Assembly: GCF_003989135.1 (NCBI RefSeq)
Contig: NZ_RYZZ01000055.1
Location: 1 to 35,116 of the forward strand
Direction: 5' to 3'
DNA from: Peribacillus cavernae
GTDB taxonomy: Bacteria > Bacillota > Bacilli > Bacillales > DSM-1321
DNA length: 35,116 nucleotides
Positions 7,798 through 16,288 of this stretch are shown piece by piece. The notes beneath the pieces are model-generated. The model was not told the origin of the DNA, ran no database searches, and worked only from the letters and a program-made list of their open reading frames with translations. Position 1 is the stretch's first letter, and each line of letters opens with the position of its first letter. The translations under genes and the position numbers were made by a program.

Positions 7798-9495
7798 ATG
7801 AGTAAGAAGCCATGGCTTGAATTGTATCCGTCACACATTCCGTCAGCATTATCCTATGAAGAAAAATCTTTACAGTCTTTTTTAAAAGACTCGGCCCGGG
7901 AGTTTCCCGACGAGGTTTCGATTCACTTTATGGGAAAGGAAATTACCTTTAAAGAAGTATATGAGACATCACTTAAATTTGCGGCCTACATGAAAAAGCT
8001 TGGGATAAAAAAAGGCGACAGGGTCGCAATCATGCTACCGAATATACCACCGGCTGTCATTACTTATTTCGGTATCCTGATGGCTGGCGGAACCGTTGTC
8101 CAGACAAATCCGACGTACACGGAACGCGAGCTTGAATACCAGATGAAGGACTCAGGTGCCAAAGCGATTGTTACAATGGATATTTTATTTCCGAGGGTGT
8201 CGAATGTTGCTCCATCTACGAACATTGAACACATTATTGTAACTGCTATCAAGGATTATCTTCCATTTCCTAAAAACCTCATCTATCCGTATATCCAGAA
8301 AAAGGAGTATGGACTTGTCGTTAACGTTGAACATGCCGGCAACAACCACTTATTGAAAGAAATTTTGAAAAGCGGTGTTCCTGAAGAAATCAATGAATCC
8401 GTTGACATTGAAAATGATCTGGCACTGCTGCAATATACAGGAGGGACCACCGGATTTCCTAAAGGTGTCATGCTGACCCATAAGAATCTCCTCGCGAATG
8501 CAAAAATGAGTGAAGCCTGGCTCTATAAGAATAAAAGAGGAGAGGCGAGCGTCCTTGGAATTCTGCCGTTCTTCCATGTGTATGGGATGACAACGGTCAT
8601 GATATCTTCCATTCTTCAAGCGCATAAAATGATTCTATTGCCAAAGTTCGATGCAACAACTACCCTGAAAACGATTCAAAAACAGCGTCCGACCATGTTC
8701 CCGGGGGCCCCGACGATTTATATCGCCCTGTTGAACCATCCCGATCTGGCCAAATATAATTTATCATCAATTGATGCCTGTGTCAGCGGATCCGCGCCGC
8801 TTCCAGTTGAGATTCAGGAACGATTTGAAAAGGTTACCGGAGGGAAGTTGGTGGAAGGGTATGGGCTTTCGGAAACATCCCCTGTAACGCACGCTAATTT
8901 TGTCTGGGATGAGCCGCGTGTGAAAGGAAGCATCGGGGTGCCATGGCCTGACACTGAGGCAGCGATTTTGTCACTGGAGACCGGGGAACCGATGGAACCT
9001 GACGAAATCGGGGAAATCGCCATAAAAGGGCCTCAAGTCATGAAGGGATATTGGAACAGGCCTGAAGAAACAGAACAGACCTTTAAAAATGGCTGGCTGT
9101 TAACCGGTGATCTTGGATATATGGATGAAAAAGGATTCTTCTTTGTAATAGACCGTAAAAAGGATACCATCATAGCGGGAGGATTCAATATTTATCCACG
9201 GGAAATTGAAGAAGTGCTCTATGAGCATGAAGCTGTTCAGGAGCTTGTTGTAGTAGGGGTCCCGGATCAGTACCGGGGCGAAACGGTCAAGGCTTATATT
9301 GTCCTGAAGGAAGGTGCAGCTGTCACGGAAGAAGAGCTAAATGAATTTGCCAGAAAGCATCTCGCTTCCTATAAGGTTCCACGTAAATATGAGTTCAGGA
9401 AGGAACTCCCCAAAACAACAGTAGGAAAAATCTTGCGAAGGGCCCTTGTGGAGGAAGAAACAAAGAAAATATCAGATGATGTCAAGCAGGCTTAG
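7798..9495 (+). CDS. lcfA: Long-chain fatty-acid--CoA ligase
   Basis: Activates long-chain fatty acids to acyl-CoA using ATP, the entry step of beta-oxidation. The 565-residue product belongs to the AMP-forming ANL superfamily. The P-loop-like motif YTGGTTGFPKGVMLTH is near 213-228. GYGLSETSPVTH, the TGDLG motif and the C-terminal DRKKDTIIAGGFNIYPREIE hinge and lid region follow. The catalytic Lys lies near the end in LPKTTVGKILRR. GGGAGAG precedes the ATG. It has its own SigA-type promoter and a terminator before fadR, so it is probably a separate transcript from the fadR operon. Confidence 0.95.
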   Translation: MSKKPWLELYPSHIPSALSYEEKSLQSFLKDSAREFPDEVSIHFMGKEITFKEVYETSLKFAAYMKKLGIKKGDRVAIMLPNIPPAVITYFGILMAGGTVVQTNPTYTERELEYQMKDSGAKAIVTMDILFPRVSNVAPSTNIEHIIVTAIKDYLPFPKNLIYPYIQKKEYGLVVNVEHAGNNHLLKEILKSGVPEEINESVDIENDLALLQYTGGTTGFPKGVMLTHKNLLANAKMSEAWLYKNKRGEASVLGILPFFHVYGMTTVMISSILQAHKMILLPKFDATTTLKTIQKQRPTMFPGAPTIYIALLNHPDLAKYNLSSIDACVSGSAPLPVEIQERFEKVTGGKLVEGYGLSETSPVTHANFVWDEPRVKGSIGVPWPDTEAAILSLETGEPMEPDEIGEIAIKGPQVMKGYWNRPEETEQTFKNGWLLTGDLGYMDEKGFFFVIDRKKDTIIAGGFNIYPREIEEVLYEHEAVQELVVVGVPDQYRGETVKAYIVLKEGAAVTEEELNEFARKHLASYKVPRKYEFRKELPKTTVGKILRRALVEEETKKISDDVKQA

Positions 9496-9506
9496 CTTGT
9501 TTGTTA

Positions 9507-9531
9507 AATAAGAAGGACTCCTTATTTTTTT
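9507..9531 (+). terminator. Terminator after lcfA
   Basis: AATAAG and CTTATT form a stem around AAGGACTC, followed by TTTTT. It lies 11 bp after the lcfA stop and upstream of the fadR promoter. Confidence 0.65.
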
Positions 9532-9622
9532 AATCGGAAACTGGACAAGCAACAGGTTTTGGCAATAAAATAGGTGTATACTCTTAAAAGATATTTTCAG
9601 TTATTGTTTGGATAGTTTCTTC

Positions 9623-9651
9623 TTGACATCATAGGGACGTTATTCTATCAT
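9623..9651 (+). promoter_or_regulatory. SigA promoter of fadR
   Basis: A consensus TTGACA and a TATCAT, 17 bp apart. The predicted transcription start (about 9658) falls at the edge of the FadR palindrome. Confidence 0.8.
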
Positions 9652-9658
9652 GAGGATA

Positions 9659-9676
9659 TGAATGATGATTCATTCA
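9659..9676 (+). promoter_or_regulatory. FadR operator
   Basis: TGAATGATGATTCATTCA: perfect 7-bp inverted arms (TGAATGA/TCATTCA) around four bases. The arms equal those of the FadR box known from B. subtilis. Its place just downstream of the -10 suits repression of fadR by its own product. Confidence 0.85.
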
Positions 9677-9699
9677 TTTTCTCTGAAAGGGGAAGTCCG

Positions 9700-10287
9700 G
9701 TGAACAGAAACAGGCCAAAGTACAAGCAAATCATTGATGCAGCCGTAATTGCGATTGCTGAAAACGGCTATCATCAAGCTCAGGTTTCCAAGATTGCCAA
9801 GCAAGCCGGTGTCGCTGACGGGACCATTTACCTTTATTTTAAAAACAAAGAAGATATTTTAATATCATTATTTCATGAGAAAATGGGATTTCTTGTTGAA
9901 CAAATTGAAGAAGAAATGAAAGGAAAACCGAGTGCAGCGGAGAAACTGTTAGTATTGATCAAAAAACATTTTCAAATTCTTTCAGATGACCATCATCTAG
10001 CGATTGTTACCCAGCTTGAATTGCGGCAGTCCAATAAAGAATTGCGGCTGCGGATTAATGGTGTTTTGCGGGGGTATCTAAGCCTGGTTGACCAGATTAT
10101 CAACGAAGGCAAGGAAAATGGTGAGTTTTCCGAAGATCTTAATAACAGGCTGGCAAGACAGATGATTTTTGGTACAATAGATGAGACCGCTACAACATGG
10201 GTGATGAATGACCAGAAGTATTCATTGCCAGACCTGGCTGATTCCGTGCATCAGCTTTTGATAGGCGGCTGCGGCAGCAAAAAGTAA
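9700..10287 (+). CDS. fadR: TetR-family fatty acid degradation regulator FadR
   Basis: Repressor of beta-oxidation genes, released from DNA by long-chain acyl-CoA. The 195-residue product starts MNRNRPKYKQIIDAAV. The TetR helix-turn-helix is at about 25-50 (QVSKIAKQAGVADGTIYLYF) and the effector-binding half follows, ending with ARQMIFGTIDETATTWVMND. I chose GTG 9700, which has AAAGGGG about 7 bases upstream and matches the B. subtilis FadR start. The in-frame ATG at 9658 sits at the transcription start and in the operator. FadB, EtfB and EtfA lie downstream. Confidence 0.95.
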   Translation: MNRNRPKYKQIIDAAVIAIAENGYHQAQVSKIAKQAGVADGTIYLYFKNKEDILISLFHEKMGFLVEQIEEEMKGKPSAAEKLLVLIKKHFQILSDDHHLAIVTQLELRQSNKELRLRINGVLRGYLSLVDQIINEGKENGEFSEDLNNRLARQMIFGTIDETATTWVMNDQKYSLPDLADSVHQLLIGGCGSKK

Positions 10288-10386
10288 TGTTGGTAAGGGA
10301 TTAGTGCATCCCTCCAAATACATTCCGCTACATAGCAAGACGCTTTTTCAATTTAGGAAAGTATTAACTTTTTTAATTTCAAAAGG

Positions 10387-10507
10387 TGTCTAGCTCCAGC
10401 ACCTAGCCCCTCGGGGTCATAAGCCATCTCCCTACAGAAGGCAAAAAGCGCCTTCTTTCGGGATTTGTCTTATGCCTGTCGGGGCTGAACAAGGCGCTTA
10501 CGCTTTT
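10387..10507 (+). repeat. Dispersed hairpin element, short form
   Basis: Shares both ends with the element at 7227: TAGCTCCAGCACCTAGCCCC at the left and AAGGCGCTTACGCTTTT at the right. The middle forms GGGGTCATAAG...CTTATGCCTGTCGGGG, with an inner AAGGC/GCCTT stem. It fills most of the fadR-fadB gap and ends about 20 bp before the fadB start, so it would lie in the fadB leader. Confidence 0.8.
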
Positions 10508-10526
10508 AATTTAAGGAGGGTGACTT

Positions 10527-11300
10527 ATGGAATTCTTAAGCTATTCAACCGAAAATGGGGTTGCTTTTGTTACCATTCAAAGACCACCTGCAAATGCTCT
10601 CTCTTCAGCGATTTTAAAAGAACTGTCCAATTTGTTTGATGAAATGAAATCGAATGAAGAAATCAGGGTAGTTTTGCTTCATGGTGAAGGCAGATTCTTT
10701 TCCGCGGGAGCGGATATAAAAGAATTCACGACAATTAACAGCGGTGAGGGTTTTTCAAATCTTGCGACAGATGGCCAGGATATTCTTGAGAAGATTGAAA
10801 CATACCCAAAACCGGTAATTGCGGCCATCCATGGTGCAGCATTGGGGGGCGGACTGGAGCTTGCAATGTCCTGCCATATCCGGCTTGTAAGTGAAAAGGC
10901 AAAGCTTGGCCTGCCTGAATTGCAGCTTGGGATTGTACCTGGTTTTGCAGGAACACAACGTCTGCCCCGTTATGTAGGTACTGCCAAAGCAGCTGAAATG
11001 ATGTTTACAAGTGAACCTATTACGGGTATAGAGGCTGCAGAATATGGCCTCGCCAACCATGCTTACGCTGAGGAAGACTTAATGCCCAAGGCAAAGGAAC
11101 TGGCGTTTAAGGTCGCAAAGAAAAGCCCGATTGCTCTTAAAGCGGCAATCGAACTGTTAAACTATTCAAAGCATGAAAATTACTATAAAGGCGTAAAGAA
11201 AGAAGCCGATTGGTTTGGACATGTCTTTGTATCTAATGATGCAAAAGAAGGCATAAGTGCTTTCATTGAAAAAAGAGAACCGGTTTTTAAAGGAAAATAA
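10527..11300 (+). CDS. fadB: Enoyl-CoA hydratase
   Basis: Hydrates trans-2-enoyl-CoA in the beta-oxidation cycle. The 257 residues form a single crotonase-fold domain. SAGADIKEF and HGAALGGGLELAMSCHIR form the oxyanion-hole region. The catalytic Glu pair lies in GGGLELA and LPELQLGIVPGFAGTQRL. The length is normal for a monofunctional hydratase, with no dehydrogenase domain. AGGAGGGTGA precedes the ATG. It is placed as in the B. subtilis lcfA-fadR-fadB-etfB-etfA cluster. Substrate range cannot be read from the sequence. Confidence 0.93.
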   Translation: MEFLSYSTENGVAFVTIQRPPANALSSAILKELSNLFDEMKSNEEIRVVLLHGEGRFFSAGADIKEFTTINSGEGFSNLATDGQDILEKIETYPKPVIAAIHGAALGGGLELAMSCHIRLVSEKAKLGLPELQLGIVPGFAGTQRLPRYVGTAKAAEMMFTSEPITGIEAAEYGLANHAYAEEDLMPKAKELAFKVAKKSPIALKAAIELLNYSKHENYYKGVKKEADWFGHVFVSNDAKEGISAFIEKREPVFKGK

Positions 11301-11425
11301 CCCTTCCTTTTTACCAAATCATAAACGGATTGCTGTGCGTCCTGAATCTTCGGAATTGCCAAATGCATTCTTTTATTGTAAATTATCATAATCTTCAAAA
11401 CCTAAATATACTGGGAGGGATTATC

Positions 11426-12199
11426 GTGAATATTTATGTACTACTGAAAAGAACCTTTGATACAGAAGAAAAAATTACGCTTTCAAATGGCAAAATCAAT
11501 GAAGATGGAGCAGAGTTTATCATCAATCCCTACGATGAGTATGCCGTAGAAGAAGCAATCCAGGTACGCGACGCCCAGGGCGGGGAAGTTACCGTCGTCT
11601 CTGTTGGTACTGAAGAAGCAGAGAAGCAGCTTCGCACAGCACTTGCAATGGGGGCTGACAAAGCAGTCCTGATCAATACAGAAGATGATATCGAGAATGG
11701 CGATCAATTTACAACTGCCAAAGTGCTGGCAGAATATTTAAAAGATAAACAAGCGGACCTGATTCTTGGAGGTAACGTTGCAATTGACGGCGGTTCCGGA
11801 CAAGTAGGCCCGCGTGTTGCGGAAATCTTGGATATTCCTTATATCACAACGATTACTAAGCTTGAAATCGACGGTAAAAATGTAAGCGTTACACGTGATG
11901 TTGAAGGGGATTCCGAAGTGATTGAAACATCCCTTCCACTGCTAGTGACAGCCCAGCAAGGCTTGAACGAGCCGCGCTATCCTTCTTTACCGGGAATCAT
12001 GAAAGCGAAGAAGAAGCCGCTTGAAGAGTTGGAACTGGATGACTTAGATCTTGAAGAAGATGATGTAGAAGCTAAGACAAAAACGATTGAAATTTTTCTT
12101 CCTCCAAAAAAAGAAGCAGGAAAAGTACTCAGCGGCGAAATCAACGAGCAAGTAACCGAACTGGTGCAATTACTTCGCACAGAAGCAAAAGTGATTTAA
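11426..12199 (+). CDS. etfB: Electron transfer flavoprotein subunit beta
   Basis: With EtfA it accepts electrons from acyl-CoA dehydrogenases and passes them towards the quinone pool. The 257-residue product starts MNIYVLLKRTFDTEEKI and contains the AMP-binding subunit beta core, NPYDEYAVEEAIQVRD, LILGGNVAIDGGSGQVGPRVAE and LPLLVTAQQGLNEPRYPSLP (the recognition loop region). I chose GTG 11426 with GGGAGGG 6-7 bases upstream. An in-frame extension from 11330 is unlike the family. The gene is 88 bp before etfA. Confidence 0.95.
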   Translation: MNIYVLLKRTFDTEEKITLSNGKINEDGAEFIINPYDEYAVEEAIQVRDAQGGEVTVVSVGTEEAEKQLRTALAMGADKAVLINTEDDIENGDQFTTAKVLAEYLKDKQADLILGGNVAIDGGSGQVGPRVAEILDIPYITTITKLEIDGKNVSVTRDVEGDSEVIETSLPLLVTAQQGLNEPRYPSLPGIMKAKKKPLEELELDDLDLEEDDVEAKTKTIEIFLPPKKEAGKVLSGEINEQVTELVQLLRTEAKVI

Positions 12200-12287
12200 T
12201 TTACGGTGGAAACTAAAAGGGCTGGTATCGAAAAACAACACTTGTATATAAACGATATCCAAAAATAGAGTGCAGGGGGTTTTTAAA

Positions 12288-13265
12288 ATGGCTAGAAAAG
12301 TTCTCGTATTGGGAGAGGTACGTGACGGAACGCTCAGAAACGTATCATTTGAAGCGATTGGAGCAGCATCACTAGCCGCTGAAGGCGGAGAGGTAATCGG
12401 TGTCCTGATTGGAGAAAATGTCAGTTCATTTGGAAATGAATTGATTCAATATGGTGCTGACCGCGTAATCACGGTGGAAGATGAAAAATTAAAGCAATAT
12501 ACGTCCGACGGCTTTACTCAAGGCTTGCTTGCAGTCATTGACCAGGAAAAACCAGAAGGCATTTTCTTCGGCCATACAGCACTGGGGAAAGACCTTGCCC
12601 CGAGAATTGCAGGCAAATTAAACTCCGGCCTGATATCCGATGTTACTGCAATTGATGAAGCTGGCGGAAACTTAGTGTTTATTCGTCCGATCTATTCCGG
12701 GAAAGCATTTGAAAAGAAAATTGTAGCAGACGGCCTTATTTTCGCGACGATTCGTCCAAATAACATTGAACCGCTTTCAAAAGATGATTCCCGCACAGGC
12801 GAAGTTTCCTCACTATCCGTGGAAATCAAAGATCTGCGTGCGATTATAAAAGACGTAGTCCGCAAAGCAAGCGAAGGGGTAGACCTTTCGGAAGCGAAAG
12901 TAATCGTAGCAGGCGGACGCGGAGTGAAGAGCGAGGAAGGTTTTGACCCATTAAATGAGCTTGCCAAGGTTCTGGGCGGTGCTGTAGGCGCTTCTCGTGG
13001 TGCATGTGATGCCGACTACTGCGATTATTCCCTGCAAATCGGCCAGACAGGAAAAGTTGTTACTCCTGACCTTTATATTGCTTGCGGCATTTCCGGGGCG
13101 ATCCAGCATTTAGCCGGGATGTCAAACTCCAAAGTAATTGTTGCAATTAACAAAGATCCAGAAGCCAACATCTTTAAAGTTGCCGACTACGGAATTGTGG
13201 GCGACCTGTTTGAAGTCGTGCCGATGCTGACTGAAGAATTCAAGAAGCTTAAAGTAAACGCATAA
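12288..13265 (+). CDS. etfA: Electron transfer flavoprotein subunit alpha
   Basis: FAD-carrying subunit of ETF. The product is 325 residues, typical for bacteria. The N-terminal half is Rossmann-like. The C-terminal FAD domain holds GGRGVKSEEGFDPLNELA, GAVGASRGACD, QIGQTGKVVTPDLYIACGIS and AINKDPEANIFKVADYGIVG, all signature stretches. I chose ATG 12288, with AGGGGG about 8 bases upstream, over a GTG six codons earlier that overlaps that site. It is the last gene of the fatty acid cluster and a hairpin follows. Confidence 0.95.
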   Translation: MARKVLVLGEVRDGTLRNVSFEAIGAASLAAEGGEVIGVLIGENVSSFGNELIQYGADRVITVEDEKLKQYTSDGFTQGLLAVIDQEKPEGIFFGHTALGKDLAPRIAGKLNSGLISDVTAIDEAGGNLVFIRPIYSGKAFEKKIVADGLIFATIRPNNIEPLSKDDSRTGEVSSLSVEIKDLRAIIKDVVRKASEGVDLSEAKVIVAGGRGVKSEEGFDPLNELAKVLGGAVGASRGACDADYCDYSLQIGQTGKVVTPDLYIACGISGAIQHLAGMSNSKVIVAINKDPEANIFKVADYGIVGDLFEVVPMLTEEFKKLKVNA

Positions 13266-13288
13266 ATAGAAAAGCGCAACCTTTTAAT

Positions 13289-13325
13289 GAAGGCATTTGC
13301 CATTTGGCGAATGCCTTCGTTTATG
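13289..13325 (+). terminator. Hairpin after etfA
   Basis: GAAGGCATT pairs with AATGCCTTC (inner TGCC/GGCG partly extending it), followed by a weak GTTTA tail. Its place after the last gene suggests transcription ends here, though the T-run is poor. Confidence 0.55.
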
Positions 13326-13467
13326 GGGCGGGGTCTGTTTTCAGAAACGAATATTTGTTTTCATTTCGGGTATGTTAGCAGTGAAGCAAAAAAATAGCGC
13401 GATTTCAGATAACAATGATATACTTTGTGTAGTTTCAAACCTAGTACTTTTTAAGGAGGCTAATATT

Positions 13468-13782
13468 ATGTCTATTGTACATGCTACCGATCAATCCTTT
13501 AATACGGAAACAAGCGAGGGCCTTATTCTTGCAGATTTCTGGGCTCCATGGTGCGGTCCTTGTAAAATGATTGCTCCGGTCCTTGAGGAACTTGACTCTG
13601 AAATGAGCGATAAAGTAAAAATCGTGAAAGTTGATGTTGACGAAAACCAGGAAACAGCTGGAAGATTCGGCGTCATGAGCATCCCGACACTCCTTCTTAT
13701 AAAAGACGGTGAAGTAGTCGATAAAGTGGTTGGCTTCCAGCCAAAAGAGGCTCTTGCTGAATTAGTTTCAAAACACGCTTAA
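13468..13782 (+). CDS. trxA: Thioredoxin
   Basis: General protein disulfide reductase of the cytoplasm. The 104-residue product has the active site WCGPC at 28-32, the buried Asp at 23 ([10 protein letters not shown]) and the cis-Pro loop [15 protein letters not shown] lies 7 bases before ATG 13468. A longer in-frame reading from 13297 adds 57 unrelated residues and crosses the intergenic region, so I reject it. It is a single-gene unit bounded by hairpins on both sides. Confidence 0.97.
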   Translation: MSIVHATDQSFNTETSEGLILADFWAPWCGPCKMIAPVLEELDSEMSDKVKIVKVDVDENQETAGRFGVMSIPTLLLIKDGEVVDKVVGFQPKEALAELVSKHA

Positions 13783-13796
13783 TGCGATTCCCAGGA

Positions 13797-13827
13797 AAGC
13801 TTCAAGCCACCGGCTTGAAGCTTTTTT
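13797..13827 (+). terminator. Terminator of trxA
   Basis: A perfect 12-bp stem AAGCTTCAAGCC/GGCTTGAAGCTT with loop ACC, then six T. Confidence 0.93.
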
Positions 13828-14023
13828 GTTGTTCTTTCAGAAAAGGTAGTGAAGAAACGGAAAACTACGATGTAAGAAGCAGCAATTTATCGAAAGCTCA
13901 AATGCGTCATTTGTGCGTTTTTATAGTATATTTGTGAAGAGCCCTTTAAAATAGCTCGCTGAAACAGATTACATTTTTTTAAAAAAATAGATAATGAAGC
14001 CGGTTAAAGAGAGGAGGAAGTAC

Positions 14024-15796
14024 ATGAATCAGCATATCAAAGATAAATTGGCGCTGCTGCCTGACCATCCTGGCTGTTATTTGATGAAGGATCGCCAGGG
14101 GACGATTATTTATGTCGGAAAAGCAAAGATTTTAAAAAATCGGGTAAGGTCCTATTTCACAGGTTCGCACGATGTAAAGACATTTAGGCTTGTAAATGAG
14201 ATAGAGGACTTTGAATATATTGTCACTTCATCCGATATGGAAGCACTGATACTTGAGCTTAATCTGATCAAGAAGCATGATCCGAAGTATAATGTCATGC
14301 TCAAGGACGATAAAACCTATCCGTTCATCAAGCTTACGGCCGAGCGGCATCCACGCCTGATCACGACCAGGAAAGTGAAAAAAGACCGCGGCAAGTACTT
14401 TGGCCCATATCCGAACGCCATGGCAGCCAACGAAACGAAAAAGCTTCTGGACCGGATTTACCCATTGAGAAAATGCAATACCCTTCCCGACCGGGTTTGT
14501 CTCTACTACCATCTGGGGCAATGCCTCGCACCCTGTGTATATGGTGTCGATGAACAGGAATATAAAAAAATCACCGATGAAATTACCCGTTTTCTTAACG
14601 GCGGCTATCAAGATGTAAAAAAAGAACTGACGGAGAAAATGCAGGCCGCCGCTGAAGAGTTGGACTTTGAAAGGGCAAAGGAATTCCGGGACAAGATCAC
14701 CCATATTGAAGTCACGATGGAAAAGCAAAAAATGACATCCAATGATTTTACGGACCGAGATGTGTTCGGCTACGCGTTTGATAAGGGTTGGATGTGTGTA
14801 CAGGTCTTTTTTATCAGGCAGGGCAAGTTGATTGAACGCGATGTCTCGATGTTCCCGATCTATGATGAACCGGAACAGGAGCTCCTTACGTATTTAGGGC
14901 AATTTTATTCAAAGGTCAATCACTTCAAGCCGAAAGAAATCCTTCTTCCGGAATCGATTGATACCGGGCTCGCTGAAGGGTTGCTGCAGGTGAGAATACT
15001 GCATCCGAAAAGAGGCCAGAAGAAGGAGCTGCTAAAGCTGGCGAATAAAAATGCCAAAATCGCACTCCAGGAAAAGTTTTCGCTTATCGACCGCGATGAA
15101 GAGCGGTCGATCAAGGCTGTCGAGAACCTTGGGAAGCAGATTGGAATCTATACGCCCCACCGAATCGAAACGTTTGATAATTCCAACATCCAGGGAACGA
15201 ACCCGGTATCTGCCCTTGTCGTATTCATCGATGGAAAGCCGGAAAAGAAAGAGTATCGTAAATATAAAATAAAATCTGTGCAGGGTCCAGATGATTACGA
15301 ATCGATGCGCGAGGTCGTCAGGAGAAGGTATACCCGGGTATTAAAGGAAGGTCTACCGCTGCCGGATCTGATTGTCATTGACGGAGGAAAAGGCCATGTG
15401 GAAGGAGTCCGCGATATCCTCGAAAATGAGCTCGGGCTCGACATTCCGCTGGCAGGGCTGGTGAAGGACGATAAACACCGGACATCACAGCTGATAATCG
15501 GCAATCCGCTTGAAATCGTTCCGCTTGACAGGACAAGCCAGGAGTTTTATTTGCTGCAAAGAATCCAGGATGAAGTGCACCGTTTTGCGATTACCTTTCA
15601 TCGGCAAATCCGTGGCAAGACCGCGTTCCAATCGTTGCTGGATGATATTGATGGTGTAGGGGAAAAACGACGAAAACAATTGCTGAGGCATTTTGGTTCT
15701 GTCAAAAAAATAAAAGAGGCCGGTGTCGAAGAAATCATTCAGGCAGGCATGCCAAAGGTGCTTGCAGAAGAAATCGCCAGGAGATTGCAAGAATAA
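14024..15796 (+). CDS. uvrC: Excinuclease ABC subunit C
   Basis: Makes the two incisions around bulky lesions in nucleotide excision repair. The product is 590 residues (family about 590-610). The N-terminal GIY-YIG nuclease starts near residue 12 ([19 protein letters not shown]). A Cys cluster for an Fe-S site lies around 138-155 ([16 protein letters not shown]). The UVR helix pair is near 195-230 ([14 protein letters not shown]). The RNase H-like second nuclease has [10 protein letters not shown] and VIDGGKGH. A tandem helix-hairpin-helix ends the protein ([18 protein letters not shown]). GAGGAGG precedes ATG 14024. An ATG ten codons upstream lacks such a site. Confidence 0.96.
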   Translation: MNQHIKDKLALLPDHPGCYLMKDRQGTIIYVGKAKILKNRVRSYFTGSHDVKTFRLVNEIEDFEYIVTSSDMEALILELNLIKKHDPKYNVMLKDDKTYPFIKLTAERHPRLITTRKVKKDRGKYFGPYPNAMAANETKKLLDRIYPLRKCNTLPDRVCLYYHLGQCLAPCVYGVDEQEYKKITDEITRFLNGGYQDVKKELTEKMQAAAEELDFERAKEFRDKITHIEVTMEKQKMTSNDFTDRDVFGYAFDKGWMCVQVFFIRQGKLIERDVSMFPIYDEPEQELLTYLGQFYSKVNHFKPKEILLPESIDTGLAEGLLQVRILHPKRGQKKELLKLANKNAKIALQEKFSLIDRDEERSIKAVENLGKQIGIYTPHRIETFDNSNIQGTNPVSALVVFIDGKPEKKEYRKYKIKSVQGPDDYESMREVVRRRYTRVLKEGLPLPDLIVIDGGKGHVEGVRDILENELGLDIPLAGLVKDDKHRTSQLIIGNPLEIVPLDRTSQEFYLLQRIQDEVHRFAITFHRQIRGKTAFQSLLDDIDGVGEKRRKQLLRHFGSVKKIKEAGVEEIIQAGMPKVLAEEIARRLQE

Positions 15797-15798
15797 TG

Positions 15799-15828
15799 TT
15801 GCCATCATTTAGTATTCTGTGCTATAAT
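15799..15828 (+). promoter_or_regulatory. Promoter for the lysine riboswitch-lysC transcript
   Basis: TTGCCA and TATAAT spaced by 18 bp, just after the uvrC stop. A perfect 9-bp inverted repeat (ATTTAGTAT at 15807 and ATACTAAAT at 15831) brackets the -10. Confidence 0.7.
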
Positions 15829-15867
15829 TAATACTAAATTTTATGAAATTAAAACTTTACAGTTTTA

Positions 15868-16113
15868 AAGTGCTGATAGAGGTGCGAGATTCATCAGTAG
15901 GGACTTGGAGAAGTGTGAGCTTCAACGAAAGGTCTTGAAAGGGGAAATCGCCGAAGCCGGACAGGACTCATAACCTGTTATCGGCTGGTCTGCCACCTAA
16001 TAAGTGGCTGATTGTCAAGATTGTTATCTTGGAGAGCTATCTCGCTGTTGTCCGGCGTAATCGATATTTTACGTTTATCACAGCAATGAGATATGATCTC
16101 ATTGTTTTTTTTA
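15868..16113 (+). ncRNA. Lysine riboswitch (L box) with terminator
   Basis: Senses lysine and ends transcription before lysC when lysine is plentiful. The conserved L-box blocks appear in order: GATAGAGGTGCGAGATTCATC, then AGTAGGGACTTGGAGAA, GAAAGGGGAAATCGCCGAAG, CTGGTCTGCC, GATTGTCAAG and TCTTGGAGAGCTATCTCGCT. The expression platform follows: CAATGAGAT pairs with ATCTCATTG at 16084-16104, with eight T behind it. In the alternative fold the 3' part of the aptamer (GCTATCTCGC) can compete with the terminator arm. It is about 180 bp upstream of lysC. Confidence 0.96.
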
Positions 16114-16149
16114 TGTAAAAATTAAGAAAGAATTTAATTAAGAAAAAGG

Positions 16150-16255
16150 TGCGCCTAGCCCCTCAGGTCATTTTCTAAACCGCTGTAGTGATACGGGACC
16201 TGTCCACTCGGGTTCGATTTATGCCTGTCGGGCTGACCAGGGCGCTTGCGCTTTT
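16150..16255 (+). repeat. Dispersed hairpin element, degenerate copy
   Basis: GTGCGCCTAGCCCCTCAGGTCA at the left and TTATGCCTGTCGGGCTGACC then GGGCGCTTGCGCTTTT at the right match the elements at 7227 and 10387. The centre is diverged. It lies between the riboswitch terminator and the lysC ribosome site, so it is in the lysC leader. Confidence 0.75.
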
Positions 16256-16288
16256 CTTATCAAAACAAACAGGAGAGGGTGCAGCATA

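Noticed and set aside
9658..9699. ATG 9658 as the fadR start
   Set aside because: It coincides with the predicted transcription start and operator, lacks a ribosome site, and adds 14 residues not in FadR.
11330..11425. Longer EtfB reading from 11330
   Set aside because: The 32 extra residues are unlike EtfB. GGGAGGG sits correctly before GTG 11426.
13297..13467. Longer thioredoxin reading from 13297
   Set aside because: It would start inside the etfA terminator region and adds 57 residues foreign to thioredoxin. AAGGAGG precedes ATG 13468.
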